Notes: generated by a model from the letters alone, not told the origin. 64,000 nucleotides of DNA from ATM1 sp003577165 (GCA_030263715.1 SZPM01000007.1:45554-109553); one strand, 5' to 3'. Positions 50,180 to 59,208 are shown, counted from the first letter of the stretch. Translations and numbers: made by a program.

Positions 50180-51189
50180 CGGAGAAGCATCGAGTCACTT
50201 TGGGCCTGGAAGAGGAAGTCTTCGTACTTGAGAAGGATCGGCTGACGCCCACGCTTCAATCGCTCGATTATCTGCGCAAACTCTATTGGAAGAACCCGCG
50301 CAAGTACACTACTCAGTCGGCGTCCAATTTCGCGAAAAGCGAGGACCGTCGCGAGTGCTTCATGGGCAGCGTCGAAATCTCGACAGGAAAGCACACAAAC
50401 GTGGATCGTCTGCTCGAAGACCTCGTGCAGAGGAGAAAGGAGTTTGCGGAGGCGGCTCGCGGCGGCCTCATCGTTCCGGTGGGGGGCCTGTTCACTCTGA
50501 AAAGCCCTTCGAATACGGCGAGTTCTCACATCCACGTCGGAGTCTCAAAGGAGAGGCGAGATCTCGTGTACGACAACCTGGCCTATTTCACGCCGGTTCT
50601 CGCGGTCGCCGCAGCGAACAGCCCTCTTGCGGCTGGAGAGTGGACGGGATTGAGTTATCGAATGTCGTGCGAGGGACTCTTGGGTCCGCTCCGCGAGGAT
50701 CGGGAGTATCGGTTCCAGGACCTCATCATCAGCAAGCGGCTTGGAACGATCGAGATGCGCGTGTTCGATCCGATGCCGGAGGTCTGGCGGCTGCGGGAAA
50801 TCCTGCTTGCGATCCAGGCGATCGCTCGAACCGACGAGCGATTCCCGTTTGACCGGGAAGTCTACAATGAGGAGCGCAAAACTTGGACAGTTCACGGATG
50901 CACGCCGCACGTCGAGCGGGTCTGGAGGGAACTCCAGCCGGTGTATTCGTTCTCCGAAGAACTCATTCGCTCTCCCCTCTCGGACCTGCTCGGACGGATC
51001 GCCCGGCAGGGCGGCGTCGAGAAAGCCTACTTGGAGGCCGATAAGATCTGGCGCGAGCCCACCGATACACACCCGCAGCTCAAGCGGCACTCAAAAGTCC
51101 GCACTCTGACCGGACTCGCTGGTTACTACGCGATCCGACTTCCCTACATGGCCTACAAAGGCTATAAAGAGTGGTACGGAAAGACGTAG
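50176..51189 (+). CDS. GCS2-type carboxylate-amine ligase (YbdK/glutamate-cysteine ligase 2 family)
   Basis: A 337-residue ATP-dependent ligase of the glutamate-cysteine ligase type 2 family. VTLGLEEEVFVLE forms the first metal and nucleotide site, FMGSVEISTGKHTN the second, and SSHIHVGV and GTIEMRVFDPMP the later catalytic strands. It could make gamma-glutamyl-cysteine or another gamma-glutamyl amide; no glutathione synthetase is adjacent. The GTG start overlaps the LptD-like stop codon by 4 nt. Confidence 0.85.
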   Translation: MTEKHRVTLGLEEEVFVLEKDRLTPTLQSLDYLRKLYWKNPRKYTTQSASNFAKSEDRRECFMGSVEISTGKHTNVDRLLEDLVQRRKEFAEAARGGLIVPVGGLFTLKSPSNTASSHIHVGVSKERRDLVYDNLAYFTPVLAVAAANSPLAAGEWTGLSYRMSCEGLLGPLREDREYRFQDLIISKRLGTIEMRVFDPMPEVWRLREILLAIQAIARTDERFPFDREVYNEERKTWTVHGCTPHVERVWRELQPVYSFSEELIRSPLSDLLGRIARQGGVEKAYLEADKIWREPTDTHPQLKRHSKVRTLTGLAGYYAIRLPYMAYKGYKEWYGKT

Positions 51190-51911
51190 TGCTGTACTTG
51201 TACTTCATCCTTTTGATTGCGGCCGTCGCAGTGGGCTACGTGTGGTTCACGCGGAAGATCTGGTTCTACCGTGACCCGGATCACTCGAAGACACCGCAGG
51301 AATCGGAAGTTCTTCGAAGTCCGGTTTACGGTGTGGTTGCGTACGTCAAGCGGATCGAAAGTGGAGTCGTCGTTTCGGACAAGAAGGGGGAAGAGATACG
51401 CATCTCCGAAATCACGAAGGAAGATTGGCCGAGAGAGTACGCGGAGGGAGATGGTTGGCTAATCGGAATCGCAATGACGGCTTTGGACGTGCATTATCAA
51501 TATGCGCCGCTCCCCTGCACGGTGGTGTCGATTCGACACCATTCGACGGGCCGCAATCTGCCGATGTTCGACCTGTGGGAGTACATCCGAATTACATGGT
51601 TGAGGCAGGCCGTGCAGCTGTGGGCGAAGAAGTACATCGTGGAGAACGAACGCCAAACGTTTTGGCTCGCGTCCGATCGCGTGAAGCTCGCGCTCGTGCT
51701 GATCGCAGACAAGTTCGTTGACAAGATTACGACTTTCGTCTCGGAGCGGGAGGAGGTGCCGGGCGGCGGCAAACTCAGTTTCATCGCCCGCGGGAGCCAG
51801 GTGGACGTCGTGGTCTGCGGCCACCCCGGCCTGGAACCCCTGGTGTCGGTCGGCCAAGCCGTTCACGGCCCCCTGACCCCGATCGCCCGGCTGGGACCGC
51901 CTGGAGCCTGA
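51189..51911 (+). CDS. Phosphatidylserine decarboxylase-related membrane protein
   Basis: About 240 residues from a GTG sharing the G of the preceding TAG (TAGTG); an in-frame GTG at 51171 is an alternative. A membrane helix (FILLIAAVAVGYVWFT) is followed by KIWFYRDPDHSKTP and LRSPVYGVVAYVKRI, and later IGIAMTALDVHYQYAPL, all Psd-like. Where Psd has the self-cleaving LGST, this protein has ARGSQVDVVV: the Gly-Ser bond is kept but its flanks are not. Whether it matures to a pyruvoyl enzyme, making phosphatidylethanolamine, is uncertain. Confidence 0.65.
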   Translation: MLYLYFILLIAAVAVGYVWFTRKIWFYRDPDHSKTPQESEVLRSPVYGVVAYVKRIESGVVVSDKKGEEIRISEITKEDWPREYAEGDGWLIGIAMTALDVHYQYAPLPCTVVSIRHHSTGRNLPMFDLWEYIRITWLRQAVQLWAKKYIVENERQTFWLASDRVKLALVLIADKFVDKITTFVSEREEVPGGGKLSFIARGSQVDVVVCGHPGLEPLVSVGQAVHGPLTPIARLGPPGA

Positions 51912-51980
51912 GGGCCGCCCGGGTCCCATGGGCCCCTCGGAACGTCGAAGGTCCCAAGCCTTGCCGTATAGTATTAAGTA

Positions 51981-51997
51981 GAGCGGTTCCACCGCTC
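51981..51997 (+). promoter_or_regulatory. 5' leader hairpin of the M48 protease gene
   Basis: GAGCGGT and ACCGCTC form a perfect 7-bp stem with a 3-nt loop, 7 nt before the ATG and 8 nt after TATAGT (51968-51973), a likely -10. No Shine-Dalgarno sequence fits between. It may hide or present the start codon. Confidence 0.4.
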
Positions 51998-52004
51998 TCG
52001 CCGT

Positions 52005-52793
52005 ATGACCCATTGCCGAACAGCCACCGCGCTCCTGTCTCTCGGCCTCGCCCTGGCCGCACTGGCCGGCGCGGGATGCCGGAACGCGAACATCCTCAGC
52101 AAGGAGGAGGAGATCAGGATCGGCCGAGATGGGGCCACCCGGATCGAGGAGACCTACCCCGTCAGCCGCAACCCGGCCGACCAGTCCCTCGTCGAGCGCA
52201 TCGGCCAGAAGATCGCCACGGTCAACAACCTCGACTGGCCCTTCACCTTCAAGGTGCTTGAAGACAAACAGGTCAACGCCATCTCCCTGCCGGGCGGCCC
52301 TGTGTACGTCTTTCGAGGCCTCCTCAACCTGTCCGAAGGCAACGAAGACGAAATCGCTCTGGTCATTGCACACGAGATCGCCCACATCGAACGCCGTCAC
52401 GTCGCGAAGATGTACACCCAGGGAGTGCTGACCGATCTCGTCATCCTGCTCGGAACGCAGGGGACGGCTCAGACTGCGGCGCAAGTGGTGCAGATGTTCG
52501 CCGAGATGCGCTTCAGCAGGGATGATGAATACGAGTCGGACCGGCTCGGCATTCAGTATGCATACAAGGCTGGCTTTGATCCCAACGGCCTGATTCGTTT
52601 CTTTGAAAAGTTGAAGCGACTGGAAGGGGAGAACAAGGGAGACATCGTTTCTAACAATTTGAGGACTCACCCTCTGACCGATGCCCGCATCAAGCGAGCG
52701 AAAGAGGAGATCGCGAAAGTCGTTCAGGCGGTGAATCGAGAGCAAGAAACGGCGGCTCTCCTGCGCGCGCTGAACAACTCCAACAGCCGATGA
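52005..52793 (+). CDS. M48 family metalloprotease lipoprotein (BepA/YfgC-like)
   Basis: A 262-residue zinc protease. The signal peptide ends LAGAGC, so it is lipid-anchored in the envelope. HEIAHIERRH supplies the HExxH zinc ligands and the glutamate, and EYESDRLGIQYAYKAGFDP the third ligand; THPLTDARIKRAKEE closes the domain. Relatives degrade misassembled outer-membrane proteins, which fits the LptD-like gene 2 kb upstream. Its stop overlaps the glycosyltransferase start (ATGA). Confidence 0.92.
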   Translation: MTHCRTATALLSLGLALAALAGAGCRNANILSKEEEIRIGRDGATRIEETYPVSRNPADQSLVERIGQKIATVNNLDWPFTFKVLEDKQVNAISLPGGPVYVFRGLLNLSEGNEDEIALVIAHEIAHIERRHVAKMYTQGVLTDLVILLGTQGTAQTAAQVVQMFAEMRFSRDDEYESDRLGIQYAYKAGFDPNGLIRFFEKLKRLEGENKGDIVSNNLRTHPLTDARIKRAKEEIAKVVQAVNREQETAALLRALNNSNSR

Positions 52794-53440
52794 AGGTCGC
52801 CGCGATACTTCCAGCCTACAACGAAGAGGACCGCATCGCGCGGGTGCTGGAAGCGGTCGTCGGCGCAAAACTCGTGGACGAGGTGATCGTCGTCAGCGAT
52901 GGCTCGACCGACAGCACCGCCGAGATCGCGGAAGCCATGCGAGGCGTTCGCGTAATTCGACTGGAGAAGAACGTGGGCAAGGGCGGCGCGATGGCGGAAG
53001 GCGTGAGAGCCACGGAGGCCGACGTCATCGTGTTCTTAGACGCGGATCTAGTCGGGCTGAGGTCGCAGCACGTCGACGACCTCGTGGAGCCGGTTCTCAA
53101 TGGTTCGGACATGTGCGTCGGCGTGTTCCGAAAAGGGAAGCTGTGGTCCGACGCAGCCCAGGCGATCGTTCCGCTCATTAGCGGTCAGCGCGCCCTGAAG
53201 CGATCCCTGTTCGATCAGATTCCGTGGCTGGACGAAGTGCGAATGGGCGTCGAAGTGACGCTCAACCAGTTCGCGAGAAAGCGCAAGATGCGCATCCGCC
53301 GTGTCACGCTCCGCGGTGTCAGCCACACCTGCAAGGAGCGCAAATTCGGCCTCGTGAACGGCACGAAGCAACGCGCCAAGATGTACGCGGAGATCGGCAA
53401 AGCCATGGTCCGCACTCGGAAGAAGATGCGGCTTCATTAG
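52790..53440 (+). CDS. Family 2 glycosyltransferase
   Basis: A 216-residue GT-A fold enzyme: VAAILPAYNEEDRIARVL, VSDGSTDSTAEIA, KNVGKGGAMAEGV and VIVFLDADL (the DXD metal site). No membrane helix is visible, so it probably acts on the inner face of the membrane. The donor and acceptor are not evident; length and motifs resemble dolichol-phosphate-mannose synthase-like enzymes. It is coupled to the M48 gene through ATGA. Confidence 0.9.
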   Translation: MKVAAILPAYNEEDRIARVLEAVVGAKLVDEVIVVSDGSTDSTAEIAEAMRGVRVIRLEKNVGKGGAMAEGVRATEADVIVFLDADLVGLRSQHVDDLVEPVLNGSDMCVGVFRKGKLWSDAAQAIVPLISGQRALKRSLFDQIPWLDEVRMGVEVTLNQFARKRKMRIRRVTLRGVSHTCKERKFGLVNGTKQRAKMYAEIGKAMVRTRKKMRLH

Positions 53441-53449
53441 GCTGTGCGG

Positions 53450-54583
53450 ATGATCTCGACGCTCTCACTGCTCCTACCTGCGCTCCTGGCCGGATGCTCC
53501 CCTGCCGGCTCCGCGCTGCCCGGATACGGCCCGCATCCTCGCGCGAAGAACGTCCTGGTCATTTATAACGCCAACGCCCCTGAAGCCCTCGGCATCGCCA
53601 AGACCTATGGTGAGAAGCGAGGCGTTCCCGAATCGAATCTCGTCGCGGTGAGAGTGCCGACGGAAGACGAGATACCGCAGCAGGTGTACGAGCGCAACAT
53701 CCGCGATGTGGTCCGCGAGGCGATCGGCAAGCGGAAGCTGGAGATCGACTTCCTGCTGCTGATTCGCGGCGTGCCGATTCGATTTGCGGAGAGCCCCGGA
53801 TACTCACTCGACGCCGCCCTGATGGTTGACTCGCACCCGTCGCGCGCGAACAACCCCTTACAGCCTGTTCCGCAATCGGGCTTCACTCAGGCCGACATGA
53901 AGCGAATCGCGAACCCGTACTTTGGTGCAACCGACCCGTTCGACAGCGACAAACATGGGATGTACCTCTGCACGCGCCTCGACGGGTACACGGTCGAGGA
54001 TACGCTTGGCCTCTTGGCGAACGCCCTCCGCGCGAAGCCGGAGCGCGGGCTCTTTCTCTTGGATGCCGCCCCCGACAAGTCACAAGGCGGATACGCGGAA
54101 ATGAACAACCGACTTGCAGCAGCCGCCGCAAAACTCAAGGAGAAGGGATTCGACGCAGAATTGAACACGGACAAGGAGTTCGTCGCTGGACGGACCAGTC
54201 TGATGGGCTACGCCAGTTGGGGAAGCAACGACGGCGCATTCGCCCAGTCGGCGTATCACTCCCTGACCTTTCTTCCGGGCGCGATCGCGGAAACGTTTGT
54301 TTCAACGAGCGGGCGAACGTTTCGGCCCACAAACGGCGGTCAGAGTCTGATCGCCGACTTGATTCGCCAAGGAGTCACGGGAGTGAAAGGATACGTCAGC
54401 GAACCGTACACTCTGGCGCTCGCGCGCGTGGACATACTGTTCGACCGGTACACGTCAGGACTCAATCTGGCCGAGAGTTTCTATGCCGCATCTCCCATGC
54501 TGAAGTGGAAAGACGTCGTAATCGGCGATCCGCTCTGTTCGCCGTACGAGAAGCGGTCAGAGACCGGCGAGCAGCGCCTTTAG
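53450..54583 (+). CDS. TIGR03790 family lipoprotein
   Basis: About 377 residues. A signal peptide ending ALLAGC marks a lipoprotein. The domain begins VLVIYNANAPEALGIAKTYG, then VPESNLVAVRVPTEDEI, LLLIRGVPIRF, and later YAEMNNRLAAAAAKLKEKGF and LMGYASWGSNDGAF, which I associate with TIGR03790, a family of unknown function found in acidobacteria, planctomycetes and relatives. A GTG at 53444 is an alternative start. It begins 9 nt after the glycosyltransferase and probably belongs to the same transcript. Confidence 0.78.
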   Translation: MISTLSLLLPALLAGCSPAGSALPGYGPHPRAKNVLVIYNANAPEALGIAKTYGEKRGVPESNLVAVRVPTEDEIPQQVYERNIRDVVREAIGKRKLEIDFLLLIRGVPIRFAESPGYSLDAALMVDSHPSRANNPLQPVPQSGFTQADMKRIANPYFGATDPFDSDKHGMYLCTRLDGYTVEDTLGLLANALRAKPERGLFLLDAAPDKSQGGYAEMNNRLAAAAAKLKEKGFDAELNTDKEFVAGRTSLMGYASWGSNDGAFAQSAYHSLTFLPGAIAETFVSTSGRTFRPTNGGQSLIADLIRQGVTGVKGYVSEPYTLALARVDILFDRYTSGLNLAESFYAASPMLKWKDVVIGDPLCSPYEKRSETGEQRL

Positions 54584-55270
54584 CGGCCCAGAACGGTTGA
54601 GTTGGCTCCGAATATCGCGGAGTAGGATCTTCACTTCATAACTCCCCTCGACATACGGCCCGACCGAATACGGGGCGAGCATCCACGTCAGGCCCTTTGG
54701 CGTGATTACGAAACAATCATAGAGCGTAGGGTCCAACGCCTCGTCCATCGGCGGCGCACCGCGCTGGGCTTTCGCATCGTCGATGGCTGGAGTGACGAAC
54801 TCGTCTGCGAACTGCTTTGGCGTGACCGACTTTGCGAGAAGGTCCGACAATCGGAGTAACTTCACTTTGCCGTTTGCGATGCCAAATGAAAGAGGGAAGT
54901 AGTAACTGTTGGGATGGGCTCCACCCGTGTAGTCCCACAAGTAGATGTAACCGCTGACGAGGTCAGGCCGATTCAGGCTGATCGAAGTCCCCAACTCAAG
55001 AGTCCACGGATTCGAGGTGGGCCATCCTTCGCGCTCTTCCGCCTTCGCGTCCTTGCGGAACCGATCGTACATCTCCTTGGCCGCTTTTCGAAACTCTTTC
55101 AGTGCGAGCGTCTGAACCGAACTCGAGCCGAGTGAACTCGGCACGGTTGCCTTGGCGGACCACTTGCCCTTCGACTCTTCGCTCCAAGTCGTGAACTTGA
55201 CCTGAGCGGGACTAGTAGACGTAAGAAGGAAGGCCGAAAGGATGAGGAACGCAGTCGCGAATCGAGCCAT
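54557..55270 (-). CDS. Exported DUF3298/RsiV-like protein
   Basis: A 237-residue protein with a signal peptide (FATAFLILSAFLLTSTSPAQ). YLWDYTGGAHPNSYYFPLSF is the hallmark of DUF3298, the domain of the anti-sigma factor RsiV that binds lysozyme, and FVITPKGLTWMLAPYSVGPYVEG matches the C-terminal end of that domain. There is no membrane-spanning anti-sigma region, so this is probably a free periplasmic domain. It converges on the TIGR03790 gene with a 27-bp overlap. Confidence 0.8.
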   Translation of the reverse strand: MARFATAFLILSAFLLTSTSPAQVKFTTWSEESKGKWSAKATVPSSLGSSSVQTLALKEFRKAAKEMYDRFRKDAKAEEREGWPTSNPWTLELGTSISLNRPDLVSGYIYLWDYTGGAHPNSYYFPLSFGIANGKVKLLRLSDLLAKSVTPKQFADEFVTPAIDDAKAQRGAPPMDEALDPTLYDCFVITPKGLTWMLAPYSVGPYVEGSYEVKILLRDIRSQLNRSGPLKALLAGL

Positions 55271-55327
55271 GATTGATCGCCTCCTGTTCCCATCTTAGCC
55301 CAGTCTGCTTTTGGGTAGCCTCCGCCG

Positions 55328-56221
55328 GTGCCGGAACTCCCGGACGTTGAACTCTACGTGAAGAAGCTGACCGAGCAGTTGGCCGGCCATCGCCTGAACT
55401 CTTACAAGATCCTCGGTCCAAGCGTGCTCCGAACCGTCACTCCTCCACTCGACGGGTTCGTTGGCCGTTCCGTCGCCTTTGCTCAGAGACTCGAGAAGCG
55501 AATTGCGATCGTCTTCGACGACGGCACGGCGCTGGTGTTCCACCTCATGATCGCGGGGCGCTTCCGTTGGGTCCCGAGCGGCACGCGCCTCCCCCGCAAG
55601 ATCACCTCGGCGGCGTTCGACTTCGATGACGGCACGCTGGCTCTCACCGAGGCGGCCACGCGTAAGCGTGCAGTCCTGCACGCGATGCCATCTATGAGTG
55701 ATGCGGGTTCGCTGCTGCGCGGCGGCGCAGACCCTCTGGTCATCAGCCGTGGCGACTTCGAAGCATTGGTCGGCTCCGTCAACCGGACGCTGAAGCGATT
55801 CCTCACCGATCAATCCCTGCTCGCCGGAATCGGCAACGCGTATTCCGACGAAATCCTGTTTGCGGCCCGCCTGTCGCCGCTCCGACTTACGAAGTCCCTC
55901 GATACAGAAGAAGTCTCGCGACTGTATGACGCGATGCAGACGACGCTGCGAGAGTGGGTCGAGAGACTGCAGGTGCAGTTCACGGACCGATTTCCTGGGC
56001 CGGGCGAGATCACAGCGTTCCGACCGGAATTCGCCGTGCATGGCAAGTTCGGCAGAGAGTGTCGCGTCTGCGGTCACAAGGTGCAGCGCATCCGCTACGC
56101 GGAGAACGAGACGAACTACTGCGCCAAGTGCCAGAACGAGGGGCGGCTCCTTGCGGACCGCGCCCTCTCAAGGCTCCTCAAAGACGATTGGCCCAGGACT
56201 CTCGAGGAACTGGAGTCCTAA
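55328..56221 (+). CDS. mutM: Formamidopyrimidine-DNA glycosylase (Fpg/Nei family)
   Basis: Excises oxidised purines such as 8-oxoguanine and nicks the abasic site. After Met removal the catalytic N-terminus is PELPDVE (Pro as nucleophile, then Glu), and GIGNAYSDEILF is the helix-two-turn-helix motif. The zinc finger is CRVCGHKVQRIRYAEN followed by CAKC. The 297-residue length is normal. The start is a GTG preceded by TAGCCT (6 nt gap), without a ribosome binding site, so it may be leaderless. Exact Fpg versus Nei specificity cannot be settled. Confidence 0.92.
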   Translation: MPELPDVELYVKKLTEQLAGHRLNSYKILGPSVLRTVTPPLDGFVGRSVAFAQRLEKRIAIVFDDGTALVFHLMIAGRFRWVPSGTRLPRKITSAAFDFDDGTLALTEAATRKRAVLHAMPSMSDAGSLLRGGADPLVISRGDFEALVGSVNRTLKRFLTDQSLLAGIGNAYSDEILFAARLSPLRLTKSLDTEEVSRLYDAMQTTLREWVERLQVQFTDRFPGPGEITAFRPEFAVHGKFGRECRVCGHKVQRIRYAENETNYCAKCQNEGRLLADRALSRLLKDDWPRTLEELES

Positions 56222-56260
56222 GGGATTCCGCAGGGGACTGCTTGCCGTCATAATCGCCCC

Positions 56261-57850
56261 ATGAGGCCTACCGTCGCAAGAACAGCCGCCGTCTTCCTCG
56301 GACTGTCACTGTTCGTCACCGCCATCGTCGCCCAAGAGGGTCGTGTAGACGCGATCACCGGCGCGAGACTTCGCGCCCATCTCGAATTCGTGGCTCACGA
56401 CTTGCTCGAAGGCCGCGACACGCCTTCCCGCGGGCTCGACATCGCAGCGAACTACATCGCAACACAATTGAAGTTGTGGGGCCTGGAGCCCGCTGGAGAC
56501 GCAGGCACCTATTTTCAAAAGATCGTTCTCGAGCGCCCTGCGCTCGATCCAAACGGGTCCACCCTGACTTACGACGGCAAAACCTCTGCGTACGGCGATG
56601 GCTTCGTTTCGACCACATCCGGTGGGTCAGGAGAAGGTGGGCTTGTGTTCGTCGGCCATGGATACTCAATCCCCGAACTCGGCATCGACCCTTATGCGAA
56701 AGTCGAAGTCCGAGGCAAGATTCTCATTGTCCTGCAAGGGATGCCACCCGGTGTGGCTTTTCGAGACATCGCAACTCGGAAGTACCCGAATGCGCTTAGG
56801 CCCGCAGAAGCGGCAGAGAAGTACGGCGCGATCGGCATCGTGCAATTGCCGACTGAGTCGAATGCGCAGAACTGGGAGAACCTGAAGGCGCAGACGCTTC
56901 GGCAGTCGGGAGTGCGAATGAGAGGCTCGTCGGCGAGACCGATGCCCACTTTGACCCTCGCGCCGGCGCTCGCGGATTCGCTCTTGCAGGGCGAGAAGTC
57001 GCCCTATAGCGAACTCATCAAGGTGACAGAACCTGCGGTCGAGCCCGAACCGTTCGCCTTAACGGAGACCAAGCGTATCAGTTTCCGAGTCGCCGTGAAT
57101 GCAAACGAGATGACGACCCAGAATGTCGTCGCGATCTGTCGCGGCTCGGATCCGAGACTATCCGCAGAGTACGTTGCGATTGGCGCGCACTACGACCACG
57201 TGGGGATGTCTTCGACCGGTGATGGCGACAGGATCTTCAATGGCGCAGACGACGATGGATCGGGAACCGTCGCCGTACTCGAAATGGCCCACGCGTTCGC
57301 TGTCGGCCCCAAACCGAAGCGTTCGATTCTCTTCGTTTGGCACGCCGGCGAGGAGCGAGGACTCTGGGGGTCGCGCTACTTCGTCGACAACCCCACCGTG
57401 CCGATCGAGTCGATCGTCGCCCAACTGAACATCGACATGATCGGCCGGTCGAAGCGGCCGGGAGACGAGAACCCGCGAAACGCTCGATTGACGGATGCCA
57501 ACTCCATCTACATCGTCGGCTCCTACAAACTGAGCAAGGACCTCGGGGACATCTGCAAGCAGACCAACGAAAGGCTGTACAACCTGAACTTCGACTACCA
57601 CTACGACGCTCCGAACGACCCAGAGAACATCTACGGAAGAAGCGACCACTACAACTACGCCCTCAAGGGCATTCCGATCGCCTTCTTCTTTGACGGCGTT
57701 CACGAGGACTACCACAGGCCGACCGACCATGCGGACAAGATCGACTACGCGAAGGTGGAGAAGGTGACGCGGACGATCTACGCGACCGCGTTCACCATCG
57801 CGACATCGCCGACCCGGCCGAGACTGGACGGAAAACCGGGCGGCGGATAA
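56261..57850 (+). CDS. M28 family zinc peptidase with PA domain
   Basis: A 529-residue exported aminopeptidase. After the signal peptide (VARTAAVFLGLSLFVTAIVAQ) comes a PA domain (LVFVGHGYSIPELGIDPY) inserted before the M28 core: GAHYDHVG, NGADDDGSGTVAVLE, HAGEERGLWGS, LNIDMIGR and SDHYNYALKGIPIAFF provide the two-zinc site. It is probably periplasmic and releases N-terminal residues from peptides. CATAAT ends 6 nt before the ATG with no ribosome binding site, indicating a leaderless mRNA. Confidence 0.93.
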   Translation: MRPTVARTAAVFLGLSLFVTAIVAQEGRVDAITGARLRAHLEFVAHDLLEGRDTPSRGLDIAANYIATQLKLWGLEPAGDAGTYFQKIVLERPALDPNGSTLTYDGKTSAYGDGFVSTTSGGSGEGGLVFVGHGYSIPELGIDPYAKVEVRGKILIVLQGMPPGVAFRDIATRKYPNALRPAEAAEKYGAIGIVQLPTESNAQNWENLKAQTLRQSGVRMRGSSARPMPTLTLAPALADSLLQGEKSPYSELIKVTEPAVEPEPFALTETKRISFRVAVNANEMTTQNVVAICRGSDPRLSAEYVAIGAHYDHVGMSSTGDGDRIFNGADDDGSGTVAVLEMAHAFAVGPKPKRSILFVWHAGEERGLWGSRYFVDNPTVPIESIVAQLNIDMIGRSKRPGDENPRNARLTDANSIYIVGSYKLSKDLGDICKQTNERLYNLNFDYHYDAPNDPENIYGRSDHYNYALKGIPIAFFFDGVHEDYHRPTDHADKIDYAKVEKVTRTIYATAFTIATSPTRPRLDGKPGGG

Positions 57851-58530
57851 TCATCCGGCGACGCCAGACCCACTCATCGGACGTGTTGCGCCGCTTCTCA
57901 AGCGATGGATGACGGGCCAATAGCACGCCCGCATTCGGCGAGTGGGATGCCGAAACAGCGGGTGTTCCGAACCGCTCGCACCGCGCCGACCACATGCGCG
58001 CGACGTCCGCAGATCGCCGCAGAGATCTCGCCGCAAACCCATCGAGAGTGCCTCTGCGACGGGTTTCACAGGGCCTGACATCTGTCGATTCGGCGACGGA
58101 TGCACTCGCGTGAGGAGCGTTACAGAAGCCCGCTCGATGGCGATGCGAGACCATCGAAACATGCTGATCGGCGCGGAGAATCGTTCCGATAAGGGCCCTG
58201 AAACGGGGATTTCGAGCCGGTCGCGCCCAAAAAAAGTGAAAATTGCTGAATCTTTTTTCGCCGCCTACGTGAAACTCTTTGCATAGTCTCATACGTCTTG
58301 CGCTTTAGGTTGCGACTCTGGTAGCAGTCGGCCCTGATTGCGTCAGAACCGTGTCGAGCGATCGAAATGGCGAAGACGAATGACGGGCAGAAGATGCGGC
58401 TGGCGCTCTGATGACAAACGGAGGTGTCTAGACGCCGAGGAATCGAAACGGCTACCCGGGCTCGAATTCGGACCTGACGCATGATGCGGAAAGAGCGCAA
58501 ACCTGAACGCGAAAGCATTTGGAGGATGGA
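57851..58530. other. 680-nt gap before the histone-like gene, no gene seen
   Basis: No frame has convincing coding character. An AT-rich segment at 58228-58300 (runs AAAAAAAGTGAAAATT and TCTTTTTTCG) may be a promoter region, but I find no good -35/-10 pair. If the histone-like gene is transcribed from there it has a leader of about 250 nt. Confidence 0.6.
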
Positions 58531-59052
58531 ATGGAAGAAACTCAAGTGACGACCGTCGCCGAGGACATGCCAGGCGGCGCACCAGGCGCGATGGCTGCAC
58601 CGGCGAAGCCCGGTCGGAAACGACGAGGCCGCAAAAAGGCTGCTCCTAAGAAGGCGGCTGGCGGTCGAAAGAAAGCGGCTCGCAAGAAGCCTGCTGCGAA
58701 GAAGGCTGCTGCTCCTCGAAAGAAGGCTGCACGCAAGACCACTCGCAAGAAGGCCGCGGGCACTCGAAAGAAGACTGCGCGCAAGGCTGCCGGAACTCGC
58801 AAGAGGGCCGCTGGCGCTCGAAAGAAGACTGCGCGCAAGACGACCCGGAAGAAGGCAGCCCGCAAGACAACGCGAAAGGCCGCCGCAAAGAAGACCGCAC
58901 GCAAGCCGGCAAAGCGAAAGACCGCTAAGAAGGCTGCGCCGCGGAAGGCGACCAAGAAGGCTGCGGGCCGAAAGAAAGTGGCACGCAAGCCCGCCGCGAA
59001 GAGGGCTGCCGCTCCGAAGAAGCGCGGCAGACCCAAGAAGAAGAAGGCCTAA
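58531..59052 (+). CDS. Histone H1-like Lys/Ala-rich DNA-binding protein
   Basis: A 173-residue protein with GGAGG 6 nt before the ATG. Residues 1-28 are acidic to neutral; the rest is built from degenerate AAKK/ARKTTRKK/AKK repeats, extremely rich in Lys, Arg and Ala with almost no acidic residues, as in bacterial H1-like proteins (AlgP, Hc1/BpH1). It probably binds and condenses DNA. The final GRPKKKK resembles an AT-hook-type core. The composition makes homology weak: it fits a class, not one family. Two strong hairpins follow. Confidence 0.88.
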   Translation: MEETQVTTVAEDMPGGAPGAMAAPAKPGRKRRGRKKAAPKKAAGGRKKAARKKPAAKKAAAPRKKAARKTTRKKAAGTRKKTARKAAGTRKRAAGARKKTARKTTRKKAARKTTRKAAAKKTARKPAKRKTAKKAAPRKATKKAAGRKKVARKPAAKRAAAPKKRGRPKKKKA

Positions 59053-59071
59053 CTTCACGGGCTAGATTGGT

Positions 59072-59098
59072 GCTGGCCCTGGACCGTTCGGGGCCAGC
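59072..59098 (+). terminator. First hairpin after the histone-like gene
   Basis: GCTGGCCC and GGGCCAGC form a perfect 8-bp stem over an 11-nt loop, 19 nt after the stop codon. No T-tract follows. Confidence 0.5.
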
Positions 59099-59127
59099 GA
59101 TCTTCGCCTCTTCGAGGCTTAGATTTG

Positions 59128-59158
59128 AGTGGCGCGACACGTGTCGCGCCACTTTTTT
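59128..59158 (+). terminator. Strong intrinsic terminator after the histone-like gene
   Basis: AGTGGCGCGACAC (59128-59140) is followed immediately by its exact reverse complement and then six T residues, a 13-bp palindrome with a T-tract. It ends the H1-like transcript. Confidence 0.93.
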
Positions 59159-59208
59159 GCCTTGGGTAACATCCTCGGAAGGTACCAACCCGACGAGGAG
59201 GGGATTCC

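Noticed and set aside
58120..59058. A long minus-strand frame rich in Leu, Ser and Arg opposite the histone-like gene.
   Set aside because: It is the complement of Lys/Ala-rich codons; no start signal and no protein-like motifs.
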